NCBI RefSeq assembly: GCF_002086115.1
Contig: NZ_MVHJ01000002.1
Coordinates: 248,001 to 312,000, forward strand
Reading direction: 5' to 3'
Source: Mycolicibacterium bacteremicum
GTDB lineage: Bacteria > Actinomycetota > Actinomycetes > Mycobacteriales > Mycobacteriaceae
DNA: 64,000 bases
Shown here piece by piece: positions 9,507 to 19,239 of this stretch; position 1 is the first letter of the stretch, and each line of letters starts with the position of its first letter. Below the pieces are notes generated by a model. That model saw only the letters and a program-made list of their open reading frames with translations, was not told the origin of the DNA and searched no databases. A program made the position numbers and the translations under genes.

Positions 9507-9778
9507 GTTGCCTTGAGCCGGGTTCGCCTGGCTGGGGGCAGCCGACCAGCGTCCCGAGCGGACGCACCCGGTCCCCACCTCGATCGCGACATTGTCATCG
9601 GCGCGAAAGAATGTGCGCAAGGGCGACACACCCGAGCGCGGGGGTCGGTGAACCAGAGACAGGTAAACAGCGGCGGCAACAGGCTGCGCGCGCTTCGGGA
9701 AGCCGGAGCACGTGCACCGGGGCCAGACCAGAGACAAGGCCCAACCATGGGCCCGTTAGTAGTGAAGGTAGGAGAAGC
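9507..9778 (+). promoter_or_regulatory. Long untranslated leader of the S10 operon
   Basis: This gene-free stretch separates the predicted transcription start from rpsJ. It is GC-rich with several G/C-rich segments that could pair (around 9535-9580 and 9600-9650), and no convincing small ORF. Ribosomal-operon leaders often hold autoregulatory protein-binding sites, but I cannot identify one by eye. It ends with a good ribosome site, GGAGAAGC, before the rpsJ GTG. Confidence 0.4.
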
Positions 9779-10084
9779 GTGGCGGGACAGAAGATCCGCA
9801 TCAGGCTCAAGGCCTACGACCATGAGGCGATTGACGCCTCGGCGCGCAAGATCGTCGAGACGGTCACCCGGACGGGCGCCAGTGTGGTCGGCCCGGTGCC
9901 GCTGCCGACCGAAAAGAACGTGTACTGCGTGATTCGGTCTCCCCATAAGTACAAGGACTCGCGGGAGCATTTCGAGATGCGTACCCACAAGCGCCTTATC
10001 GACATCCTCGACCCGACGCCGAAGACCGTTGACGCCCTGATGCGCATCGATCTGCCGGCCAGCGTCGACGTCAACATCCAGTAG
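9779..10084 (+). CDS. rpsJ: 30S ribosomal protein S10
   Basis: This 101-residue protein opens with [18 protein letters not shown] and ends SVDVNIQ, typical actinobacterial S10 in length and sequence. It is a 30S head protein that also joins NusB in antitermination complexes. The GTG start has an AGGAGAAG ribosome site. It is the first gene of the S10 operon, 14 bases before rplC. Confidence 0.98.
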
Positions 10085-10098
10085 GAGACCCGAGAAAA

Positions 10099-10752
10099 AT
10101 GGCTAGAAAAGGCATTTTGGGCACCAAGCTGGGCATGACGCAGGTGTTCGACGAGAACAACAAAGTCGTTCCCGTGACGGTCGTGAAGGCCGGCCCCAAC
10201 GTGGTGACCCGTATCCGTACCACCGAGCGTGACGGCTACAGCGCCGTGCAGCTCGCCTACGGCGAGATCAGCCCGCGCAAGGTGAACAAGCCGGTCACCG
10301 GTCAGTTCGCCGCCGCCGGTGTGAACCCGCGCCGCCACCTCGCCGAGCTGCGGCTCGACGATGAGTCCGCCGCCGCCGAGTACGAGGTCGGCCAGGAGCT
10401 GACCGCCGAGATCTTCGCCGACGGCGCGTACGTCGACGTGACCGGCACCAGCAAGGGCAAGGGCTTCGCCGGAACCATGAAGCGGCACGGCTTCGCCGGC
10501 CAGGGTGCCGCCCACGGCGCCCAGGCGGTCCACCGGCGTCCCGGCTCGATCGGTGGCTGCGCCACCCCGGGCCGCGTCTTCAAGGGCACCCGCATGTCGG
10601 GCCGGATGGGTAGCGACCGCGTCACCACCCAGAACCTGAAGGTCCACAAGGTCGACGCCGAGAACGGCGTCCTGCTGATCAAGGGTGCCGTCCCCGGGCG
10701 CACCGGCGGACTCGTCGTGGTTCGCACCGCGATCAAACGAGGTGAGAAGTAA
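10099..10752 (+). CDS. rplC: 50S ribosomal protein L3
   Basis: The protein has 217 residues. It begins [16 protein letters not shown] and contains the conserved L3 segment [17 protein letters not shown] followed by the [19 protein letters not shown] extension that reaches the peptidyl-transferase centre. It is an early-assembling 23S rRNA-binding protein. Its stop overlaps the rplD start by one base (TAATG). Confidence 0.98.
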   Translation: MARKGILGTKLGMTQVFDENNKVVPVTVVKAGPNVVTRIRTTERDGYSAVQLAYGEISPRKVNKPVTGQFAAAGVNPRRHLAELRLDDESAAAEYEVGQELTAEIFADGAYVDVTGTSKGKGFAGTMKRHGFAGQGAAHGAQAVHRRPGSIGGCATPGRVFKGTRMSGRMGSDRVTTQNLKVHKVDAENGVLLIKGAVPGRTGGLVVVRTAIKRGEK

Positions 10753-11399
10753 TGACTCTCAAGATTGACGTCCGTACCCCGGACGGCAAGACGGACGGTT
10801 CCGTGGAACTGCCCGCCGCGCTGTTCGACGTGGAGCCGAACATCGCTCTGCTGCACCAGGTCGTGACCGCACAGCTGGCCGCCGCCCGCCAGGGCACCCA
10901 CTCGGCCAAGACCCGCGGCGAGGTGTCCGGTGGTGGCAAGAAGCCGTACCGCCAGAAGGGCACCGGCCGGGCGCGTCAGGGCTCGACCCGCGCCCCGCAG
11001 TTCACCGGTGGTGGCGCGGTGCACGCTCCCAAGCCGCGCGACTACAGCCAGCGGACCCCGAAGAAGATGATCGCCGCCGCCACCCGCGGGGCGCTCTCGG
11101 ACCGCGCCCGCAACGATCGCATCCACGCGATCACCGAACTGGTGGCCGGCCAGACCCCGTCGACCAAGTCGGCGAAGTCGTTCCTGGCCAGCCTGACCAC
11201 GAACAAGAAGGTGCTGATCGTCATCGGCCGCACCGACGAGGTCGGCGCCAAGAGTGTGCGGAATCTGCCTGGCGTGCATGTCATCTCGCCGGATCAGCTG
11301 AACGCGTACGACGTGCTGCACGCCGACGACGTGGTGTTCTCGGTCGAGGCCCTGAACGCCTACATCGCCTCGAACACGAAACAGGAGGTGTCGGCCTGA
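10752..11399 (+). CDS. rplD: 50S ribosomal protein L4
   Basis: The protein has 215 residues. The extended loop that lines the exit tunnel is recognisable from [17 protein letters not shown], the region where macrolide-resistance changes occur in other bacteria; no obvious departure from consensus is seen. In some bacteria L4 represses its own operon, which is worth noting given the long leader upstream. It overlaps both rplC and rplW by one base. Confidence 0.98.
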   Translation: MTLKIDVRTPDGKTDGSVELPAALFDVEPNIALLHQVVTAQLAAARQGTHSAKTRGEVSGGGKKPYRQKGTGRARQGSTRAPQFTGGGAVHAPKPRDYSQRTPKKMIAAATRGALSDRARNDRIHAITELVAGQTPSTKSAKSFLASLTTNKKVLIVIGRTDEVGAKSVRNLPGVHVISPDQLNAYDVLHADDVVFSVEALNAYIASNTKQEVSA

Positions 11400-11701
11400 T
11401 GGCTACGATCACTGACCCTCGCGACATCATCCTCGCCCCGGTCATCTCCGAGAAGTCCTACGGACTGATCGAGGACAACGTGTACACGTTCGTGGTGCAC
11501 CCGGATTCGAACAAGACGCAGATCAAGATCGCCATCGAGAAGATCTTCTCCGTCAAGGTCGATTCCGTGAACACCGCCAACCGTCAGGGCAAGCGCAAGC
11601 GCACCCGGACCGGTTACGGGCAGCGCAAGAGCACCAAGCGCGCAATCGTGACGCTGGCCCCGGGCAGCAAGCCGATCGACCTCTTCGGAGCACCGGCCTG
11701 A
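11399..11701 (+). CDS. rplW: 50S ribosomal protein L23
   Basis: This is a 100-residue L23 with the conserved start [16 protein letters not shown] and the basic loop [19 protein letters not shown]. It sits at the tunnel exit and is a docking site for trigger factor and SRP. The start overlaps the rplD stop; 29 bases separate it from rplB. Confidence 0.97.
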   Translation: MATITDPRDIILAPVISEKSYGLIEDNVYTFVVHPDSNKTQIKIAIEKIFSVKVDSVNTANRQGKRKRTRTGYGQRKSTKRAIVTLAPGSKPIDLFGAPA

Positions 11702-11730
11702 TCGGCCGGGAGTTAAGGGATTAACTGATA

Positions 11731-12567
11731 ATGGCAATTCGCAAGTACAAGCCGACGACCCCGGGTCGTCGCGGTTCGAGCGTCTCCGATTTCGCCGAGA
11801 TCACTCGTTCGACTCCGGAGAAGTCGCTGATCCGTCCGTTGCACAGCACGGGTGGACGTAACGCGCACGGCCGCATCACCACTCGTCACAAGGGTGGCGG
11901 CCACAAGCGCGCCTACCGGCTGATCGACTTCCGTCGCCACGACAAGGACGGCGTCAACGCCAAGGTCGCGCATATCGAGTACGACCCCAACCGCACCGCG
12001 AACATCGCGCTGCTGCACTACCTGGACGGCGAGAAGCGCTACATCATCGCGCCGCAGGGTCTCAAGCAGGGCGATGTCATCGAGCAGGGGCCGAACGCCG
12101 ACATCAAGCCGGGTAACAACCTGCCGCTGCGCAACATCCCGGCCGGTACCGTCATCCACGCCGTGGAACTGCGGCCCGGCGGCGGTGCCAAGCTCGCCCG
12201 CTCCGCCGGTGTCAGCATCCAGCTGCTCGGCAAGGAAGGCACCTACGCCTCGCTGCGTATGCCGTCCGGCGAGATCCGTCGCGTCGATGTGCGCTGCCGC
12301 GCCACCGTCGGCGAGGTCGGCAACGCCGAGCAGGCGAACATCAACTGGGGTAAGGCCGGCCGTATGCGGTGGAAGGGCAAGCGCCCGACCGTCCGTGGTG
12401 TCGTCATGAACCCGGTCGACCACCCGCACGGTGGTGGTGAAGGTAAGACCTCCGGTGGTCGCCACCCGGTCAGCCCGTGGGGTAAGCCCGAGGGCCGTAC
12501 CCGCAAGCCGAACAAGGCGAGCGACAAGCTCATCGTCCGTCGCCGGCGCACCGGCAAGAAGCGCTAG
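11731..12567 (+). CDS. rplB: 50S ribosomal protein L2
   Basis: The protein has 278 residues. It starts [17 protein letters not shown] and carries the near-invariant [12 protein letters not shown] loop (His residues important for peptidyl transfer) and the basic C-terminus RRRRTGKKR. It is a core 23S-binding protein needed for subunit association. Confidence 0.98.
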   Translation: MAIRKYKPTTPGRRGSSVSDFAEITRSTPEKSLIRPLHSTGGRNAHGRITTRHKGGGHKRAYRLIDFRRHDKDGVNAKVAHIEYDPNRTANIALLHYLDGEKRYIIAPQGLKQGDVIEQGPNADIKPGNNLPLRNIPAGTVIHAVELRPGGGAKLARSAGVSIQLLGKEGTYASLRMPSGEIRRVDVRCRATVGEVGNAEQANINWGKAGRMRWKGKRPTVRGVVMNPVDHPHGGGEGKTSGGRHPVSPWGKPEGRTRKPNKASDKLIVRRRRTGKKR

Positions 12568-12579
12568 GAGTAAATAGCG

Positions 12580-12860
12580 ATGCCACGCAGCCTCAAGAAG
12601 GGCCCGTTCGTCGACGACCATCTGCTCAAGAAGGTCGACGCGCAGAACGAGAAGAACAGCAAGCAGGTCATCAAGACCTGGTCGCGCCGGTCCACCATCC
12701 TCCCGGACTTCATCGGCCACACCTTCGCCGTCCACGACGGTCGCAAGCATGTCCCGGTGTTCGTCTCCGAGTCGATGGTCGGGCACAAGCTGGGCGAGTT
12801 CGCCCCCACCCGCACGTTCAAGGGTCACATCAAGGATGACCGGAAGGCGAAGCGCCGGTA

Positions 12861-12861
<1 letters not shown>
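12580..12861 (+). CDS. rpsS: 30S ribosomal protein S19
   Basis: This is a 93-residue protein of the 30S head with the family opening [18 protein letters not shown] and the conserved [20 protein letters not shown]. It contacts 16S rRNA and the A-site finger of the 50S. It overlaps the rplV start by one base. Confidence 0.98.
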
Positions 12862-14143
<1,282 letters not shown>

Positions 14144-14145
14144 TC

Positions 14146-14562
14146 ATGCTGATTCCCCGCAGGGTCAAGCACCGCAAGCAGCATCACCCCAAGCAGCGCG
14201 GCACCGCCAGCGGCGGTACCTCGGTGAGCTTCGGTGACTACGGCATCCAGGCCCTGGAGCACGCCTACATCACCAACCGGCAGATCGAGTCCGCTCGTAT
14301 CGCCATCAACCGGCACATCAAGCGTGGCGGCAAGGTGTGGATCAACATCTTCCCGGACCGTCCGCTGACCAAGAAGCCCGCCGAGACCCGCATGGGTTCC
14401 GGTAAGGGTTCGCCGGAGTGGTGGGTCGCCAACGTCAAGCCCGGACGCGTGCTGTTCGAGCTGAGCTACCCCGACGAGAAGATCGCCAGGGACGCGCTGA
14501 CCCGCGCGATCCACAAGCTGCCGATCAAGGCACGCATCGTGACCCGAGAGGAGCAGTTCTGA
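14146..14562 (+). CDS. rplP: 50S ribosomal protein L16
   Basis: The protein has 138 residues and begins [14 protein letters not shown]. It includes the conserved [20 protein letters not shown] segment near the A-site tRNA elbow. Its stop overlaps the rpmC start in a TGATG arrangement, giving translational coupling. Confidence 0.98.
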   Translation: MLIPRRVKHRKQHHPKQRGTASGGTSVSFGDYGIQALEHAYITNRQIESARIAINRHIKRGGKVWINIFPDRPLTKKPAETRMGSGKGSPEWWVANVKPGRVLFELSYPDEKIARDALTRAIHKLPIKARIVTREEQF

Positions 14563-14795
14563 TGGCAGTGGGAGTTTCGCCTGGCGAACTGCGTGAGCTC
14601 ACCGAGGAAGAGCTCACCACTCGCCTGCGTGAGTCGAAGGAAGAGCTGTTCAACCTGCGCTTCCAGATGGCCACCGGCCAGCTGACCAACAACCGTCGGC
14701 TGCGTGTCGTGCGCCAGGAGATCGCACGGGTCTACACCGTGCTGCGTGAACGTGAACTGGGTCTGGCCGCCGGACCCGTTGGTGAGGATTCGTAA
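14562..14795 (+). CDS. rpmC: 50S ribosomal protein L29
   Basis: This is a 77-residue, largely helical L29 with the signature [20 protein letters not shown] and a short actinobacterial C-terminal tail (AAGPVGEDS). The ATG at 14562 overlaps the rplP stop. It sits near the tunnel exit next to L23. Confidence 0.97.
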   Translation: MAVGVSPGELRELTEEELTTRLRESKEELFNLRFQMATGQLTNNRRLRVVRQEIARVYTVLRERELGLAAGPVGEDS

Positions 14796-14798
14796 GAC

Positions 14799-15095
14799 AT
14801 GGCAGACACTAAAGGCCCCAACCACACGCCGGCTACCGAGACGCCGCGTGGCCGTCGCAAGACCGCCATCGGCTACGTGGTGAGCGACAAGATGGAGAAG
14901 ACCATCGTCGTCGAGCTCGAGTCGCGCAAGAGCCACCCGCTCTACGGCAAGATCATCCGGACCACGAGCAAGGTCAAGGCCCACGACGAGAACGGCGATG
15001 CCGGCATCGGCGACCGCGTCTCGCTGATGGAGACCCGCCCGCTCTCGGCGACCAAGCGCTGGCGCCTGGTCGAGGTCCTCGAGAAGGCCAAGTAG
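14799..15095 (+). CDS. rpsQ: 30S ribosomal protein S17
   Basis: This is a 98-residue S17. An N-terminal extension of about 20 polar residues precedes the OB-fold core, which shows [17 protein letters not shown] and [19 protein letters not shown]. It binds 16S rRNA helices 7 and 11 early in assembly. It is the last gene of this ribosomal block: two hairpins, one a classic terminator, follow its stop. Confidence 0.97.
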   Translation: MADTKGPNHTPATETPRGRRKTAIGYVVSDKMEKTIVVELESRKSHPLYGKIIRTTSKVKAHDENGDAGIGDRVSLMETRPLSATKRWRLVEVLEKAK

Positions 15096-15110
15096 CCACC
15101 ACTCGATACA

Positions 15111-15128
15111 GTCCCCGCATCCGGGGAC
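15111..15128 (+). repeat. Hairpin downstream of rpsQ
   Basis: GTCCCCG and CGGGGAC pair perfectly around a 4-base loop, 15 bases after the rpsQ stop. There is no T-run, so by itself it looks like an mRNA 3'-end stabilising stem or a partner of the terminator 12 bases further on. Confidence 0.5.
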
Positions 15129-15140
15129 ACCGTGCGAAAG

Positions 15141-15174
15141 ATGTCCCCCGCGACTCCGGTCCGGGGGACATTTT
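15141..15174 (+). terminator. Rho-independent terminator of the S10 operon
   Basis: ATGTCCCCCG and CGGGGGACAT form a perfect 10-bp stem with an 11-base loop, followed by TTTT. This ends the rpsJ-rpsQ transcription unit before the inserted polysaccharide cluster, so the two halves of the ribosomal region are separate operons here. Confidence 0.85.
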
Positions 15175-15404
15175 CGTGGGTCCACCGGCGTCGTTGCTGT
15201 TTCTGCGTGCGTGTGCGGTGCGGGCGGACCGCTTGTCGCCGACGGCTGGTGACATGTACGGCGACATCCACGCACACGATGCGCGATCATGTTTGCTGCG
15301 GTGTGCGGCTGCGCGCCTGCCCCGGTGGATGGGGTGGGCTCGGGATGGCACCGATTCGACGACTTACAGGCGAAAGCCGATCCGACAGCCTATCGTTTTT
15401 CGCA
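15175..15404. other. Gene-free stretch before the first BcsB-like gene
   Basis: About 230 bases between the terminator and the BcsB-like start. An open frame runs through it upstream of the chosen start, but that part lacks family resemblance and would bury the signal peptide. No convincing promoter with correct spacing was found by eye. Confidence 0.4.
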
Positions 15405-17349
15405 ATGTTGCAGCGAATGTGCTCGATCCTAGGATTGCTGGCCGTTCTCGCGGCCACTGTCGTGATGCCCGCTTCGCCGGTCGTCCACGCCGAACCCGGG
15501 GCCCCCTGGCTCTCCGATGCGCCGACGCTGCCGATGGCCGAGCTCGGGCTCGATCCGGATCTGTTCCTCTACGGACAGGTCGGCACGACGACGGTCACTC
15601 TGCCGGTCCTGACCGACATGGTGCCGGCCAGCTTGAACGTCACCGCCGAACTGCCGGCCTACGTGCAGAGCGCGCAGGTCACGGTGAGCCAGGGCGATGC
15701 CATCCTGGCGCGGGCGGACATCCCCGTGCAGCGCGGGCCGGTGGTCATCCCGCTGACCGGGGTGCAGGTGGTCGACAACTCGGTCACCCTGGTGCTGCGC
15801 AGCTATCTGCTCCCGTTGCAGGGGTACTGCCTCGATCCCACGAGCCCGCTTCGGCTGACCGACGTCGGGGTGAGCTACACCGGGCTGGAGCGCGCACCGG
15901 CCACGGTCGCCGACTTCCTGCCGCCGGTGCTGCGCAAGCTGGTGATCCTGCTGGACCGCACGCCGTCACATGCCGAGGCCGGCGCCGCAATACAGCTGGC
16001 CACCGGGGTCGCCGCACGGTACGGCAAGCAGAACCCGGGCATCGAACTGGCACCGCTGACCGGCCCCGCGACGCAGTCGCCGGGATCGGGTGGGCCGCTG
16101 GAACGCCGCATCGTCATCTCCGAGGGAGCCGAGGCGGAGGTTTCGCTGCTCACCGACGGTGGCATGCCGGCCCTGCTCATCACCGGGCCCGCGAGCGAGC
16201 TGGGGAATCAGGTCCGGCTGCTCACCAGCGAGATCGCCCGCTACGCGCTGACCCCGAATGCCGTTGCCGGATCATTGAAACCCGAGGCGCAGCAACAGAA
16301 TGGACAGACCACCCTCCGGCAGCTGGGACAGCCGGGCGCTACCGCCACCGCGCTGAGCCCGAAGGTGAACATCGCCTTGGATCAGACCCAGATGGGTGGA
16401 CCGTCGCACGATCTGCGCGTGCACCTGTTGGGTTCGTTCACCCCACTGCCCAGCACGATCGGCGGGCAGGTGGTGGTGTCGGCCGGTGGTGAGACGATCG
16501 CCCGCTGGCCGGCCGACGCATCCGGCACCATCGACAAGACCGTCGACGTCCCGGATCGTCTGTTGTTGCGGTTCACGCCGTTGACGGTCACGGTGAACAT
16601 CGCCGGTAACACCGGCCAGTGCGGCGAGTTCCAACCCCTCACGCTGACCATCGACGGTGCCAGCACGGTGGACAGTGCACCGGCCGAACCGCCTGTGCCG
16701 GTGGGGTTCCAGTCCCTGCCGCAGGCGCTGATGCCGAGAATGCTGGTGGGGGTGAATGCCGACATCTTCGGCGACACCGCGCGTGCGGTGCAGATCCTCA
16801 CGGGTCTGCAGCGGCTGAGCGCGGTGCCGCTGGACACCTCGGTGGTCCCGTTGGACGAGGCGATCGAGTCGTCGGATCCGGCCGTGCTGATCTCACCGGA
16901 CGGGTGGACCCGCAACGAGGTCACCCTGCCGGTGTCCGCGCCGGACACCTCTCCCATGACCCTCAACACCTTCGACACCGCGGGTAACCCCGCCACCCTC
17001 ACGCTGGATCCCGCGCTACGGTTCGCCTCACTGCAGGCGGTGTTCGACGGGCGGCGCTCGGTATTGGTGGCGACGTCCAACGGTGCGCCGGCACAACTCC
17101 GATGAACTGCTGCGCTGGATGGGATCCGATCAGCGGCACTGGGCCAATGCCGGTGGCGTGGCGCTGCTGTCGGTGGCGGGACGTGACCCGCTGACGGTGA
17201 CGGCGGCCGACTCCATGACCCCGCCCGAGCCGGTGCAGCAGTCGCTGGTCGCGAAGTGGTGGTGGGTCGGTGCGATTGCCGCCGTCGTCGCGGTAGCGCT
17301 GATCGCGCTGTTGTGGTCACGCGCTCGCCGCCGCGGGGGTTTGGCCTGA
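15405..17349 (+). pseudogene. BcsB-like exported protein, copy 1, frameshifted near its 3' end
   Basis: The 15405-17105 frame encodes a signal peptide (cleavage likely after VVHA) and a long beta-rich region like that of BcsB (cellulose synthase periplasmic subunit). It stops just before the membrane anchor. The missing end is in the +1 frame up to 17349 (DELLRWMGSDQRHW, then a Trp/Ala/Val-rich helix and an RARRR tail). Removing one base, probably the extra G in CCGG at 17090-17091, restores an alignment with copy 2 (19240-21189) with no length difference. The full product would be about 647 residues, with paired cysteines in GYCLD and QCGEF. It is either a real frameshift, leaving a secreted unanchored form, or a sequencing error. 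A role in exopolysaccharide export is inferred. Confidence 0.75.
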
Positions 17350-17498
17350 GCCGGGTCGATCGGGTCAGCGTTTCGATATTTGCCCGCTGCGACGGTATCG
17401 GGACATTGTGGTGACAAGCGCAGAACGCGGTCGCCAACCCGGTGTTGCTGCAGCGCAGCCGCGGATCCGCTTTGCTTGCCTGTTCAAGCGATTCCGGT

Positions 17499-17526
17499 TT
17501 GCTGAACTCGGCTGGTGACCTACTAT
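17499..17526 (+). promoter_or_regulatory. Candidate promoter for the first polytopic protein gene
   Basis: TTGCTG (17499-17504) and TACTAT (17521-17526) are 16 bp apart, a SigA-like arrangement within the 281-base gap between the BcsB-like copy 1 and the next start. It would give a leader of about 100 bases. Confidence 0.42.
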
Positions 17527-17630
17527 CGCGCTCATGAGGGGTGGGCCAGCGGCGCCAAGTCGGCAGTGGTGCAAGCGATCTGAGATCTCCCGCTGGGCGT
17601 CCGCCGCCGCCATGGCCGCGGTGCGCTGAG

Positions 17631-19142
17631 GTGTCGACCGCCACCCCGGAGGCGCCGGCGTCCAAGGCATCGGCGGCACTCGCCTGGTACCTGGACCTGA
17701 ATCCCGTCTACCGGGTCGTCATCCGGTGGCTGTTGATCATCGGCCTGACGCTCGTCGCGTTCTGGGATTCCTTTGCCAGCCTGGTCTACACCACCCGCGA
17801 GGGCGGGATCGGTGGCTATGTGTGGACGGTTCCGGTTGTCGCGTTGCTGGCGGCTCAGGGGGTAGCCCGGCGTAAACACACCGAACTTCCCATCCACGAC
17901 CGGCAGACCGACTTCATCGTGGGCGCGATCGGCCTCGGCATGGCCATCCTCATCCAGGCGGCCCTGCTCGATCGCTACGCGCTGTACTTCCATGTGCTGC
18001 GACTCGATCTACTGGCGTGCTGGCTGTTTGTGGTCAGCAGTACCGTCATGCTGTTCGGTCTGCGACCGGTCATCAGATTCGCGTGGGTGTGGGCCGTCCT
18101 GACAATGGTCTTCGCGCTGCCCTACTACCTTGCCGTCATCGTGCTGGGAGGCGGGAGGCTCGCCGCCGCGGTGGCGACCCTGCTGATCGCGGCGATCGGC
18201 ACCGGTATCGCCGTGGGCCGCACCTTCCGGCGCGGCATGTACGGATCGCTGGCCGCCTGGGTGGTCGGCTTCGCGATCATCCTGCTCATGGGACTGGTGG
18301 CCAGGAATTCACCGATGCTGGTCTACCAGCAGGTGCCGGCCATATCGGCGGTCTGCATCGTCGGCGGTTTCATGTACCTGCGGTCCCGCCGCGGAGTCCC
18401 GAAGCGGTTGTTGGACCGCAAGGTCGAACCGCTGGCCGCCAAAGAGGTCTGGTCCTCGGTGCCCATCCTGGTCATCGCCGCGGTCGCGCTCGCACTGTGC
18501 CCGCTGCCCGCCCAGACCACCACGGCGCCGATCAGCCGGACCACCCCGTTCAGTCTGGTACAGGGCCGACCGCTGCTCCCGCCGATCGGCTGGACGGTCA
18601 TCGAACAGCAGGAGTACCCGCAGGTGCGTCGACTCTACGGAAATGATGCCGTGCTGGTCCGGCAGTACATGCTGGCCGATGCCGGTAACCCACAGTGGGA
18701 CAAGCTGTCCCGGCCGCGCACCGTGGTGGTGGACAGCATCGTCAGCAAGCGGCCGTTTTCGTTCGGTACCTACCCGGCACGCATCGTCTACGGGCTCACC
18801 AGCGCCCGGATCAGCGGCCAGCGCCAGATCGATCTGGACATGGGTGTGCAGGGGAGAATGCTCTCGGTGGTCGACGACAATCTGCTCGTCACCTGGAACT
18901 CGATGCAATTCGCCTGGGGTGACCGGAATCTGGCGCAGCGGGTCACCGTGTTCGCCGTCGACAACCATGAGGCCGACGCGCCCTTCCCGACTCCGTCGAC
19001 AAGCGTGATGTCCAACATCCGGACGCTGATCACCCTGCTGTTCCGCGGTAACGCCGTGCTCGACGAACGTACGCCGGTATTCAAGGACCAGGAACTGCTG
19101 CGCACCTTCACGCGCGGGTTGGTGGCCGCCCAATTCCGCTGA
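17631..19142 (+). CDS. Polytopic membrane protein with C-terminal exported domain, copy 1
   Basis: No family could be assigned with confidence. The 503-residue protein has about 8 hydrophobic segments in residues 25-280 and an Arg-rich loop. Another membrane helix (SVPILVIAAVALALCPLP) follows, then a roughly 200-residue soluble C-terminal domain (GNDAVLVRQYML, RPRTVVVDSIVS, VFAVDNHEADAPFP). The helical part (PIHDRQTD, FGLRPVIRFAWVW, FALPYY) vaguely recalls exosortases and the tail EpsI proteins, but the exosortase Cys motif is absent. The GTG at 17631 (VSTA) matches the copy 2 start (VSTS). It is paralogous to 21186-22709, and each copy follows a BcsB-like gene, which suggests the two proteins work together in the envelope. 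Confidence 0.7.
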   Translation: MSTATPEAPASKASAALAWYLDLNPVYRVVIRWLLIIGLTLVAFWDSFASLVYTTREGGIGGYVWTVPVVALLAAQGVARRKHTELPIHDRQTDFIVGAIGLGMAILIQAALLDRYALYFHVLRLDLLACWLFVVSSTVMLFGLRPVIRFAWVWAVLTMVFALPYYLAVIVLGGGRLAAAVATLLIAAIGTGIAVGRTFRRGMYGSLAAWVVGFAIILLMGLVARNSPMLVYQQVPAISAVCIVGGFMYLRSRRGVPKRLLDRKVEPLAAKEVWSSVPILVIAAVALALCPLPAQTTTAPISRTTPFSLVQGRPLLPPIGWTVIEQQEYPQVRRLYGNDAVLVRQYMLADAGNPQWDKLSRPRTVVVDSIVSKRPFSFGTYPARIVYGLTSARISGQRQIDLDMGVQGRMLSVVDDNLLVTWNSMQFAWGDRNLAQRVTVFAVDNHEADAPFPTPSTSVMSNIRTLITLLFRGNAVLDERTPVFKDQELLRTFTRGLVAAQFR

Positions 19143-19145
19143 CAT

Positions 19146-19159
19146 TGCAACATGTTCCA
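19146..19159. promoter_or_regulatory. Sequence matching the KstR-box consensus
   Basis: TGCAACATGTTCCA fits the published KstR pattern TnnAACnnGTTnnA. It is only four bases after the preceding stop codon and about 70 bp upstream of the next -10 box, an unusual place for a repressor site. A chance match is quite possible. Confidence 0.2.
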
Positions 19160-19226
19160 GTTATTCATCAAAAGGACCGTTCATAACGAAATGGAAAGAA
19201 TACGACCTTGAACCGGACCAGCCGCC

Positions 19227-19232
19227 TAGGCT
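19227..19232 (+). promoter_or_regulatory. Candidate -10 box giving a leaderless BcsB-like mRNA
   Basis: TAGGCT ends seven bases before the GTG at 19240, and no Shine-Dalgarno is visible, so transcription likely begins at the start codon. This would be an independent promoter for the second module and the two glycosyltransferase genes. Confidence 0.5.
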
Positions 19233-19239
19233 CCGACAG

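Noticed and set aside
15132..15404. Extending the first BcsB-like gene to a start at 15132
   Set aside because: That start lies inside the terminator and would place about 90 unrelated residues before the signal peptide.
17631..19142. Annotating the polytopic proteins as exosortases
   Set aside because: The catalytic Cys motif of exosortases is missing and the Cys seen in copy 1 does not align with copy 2.
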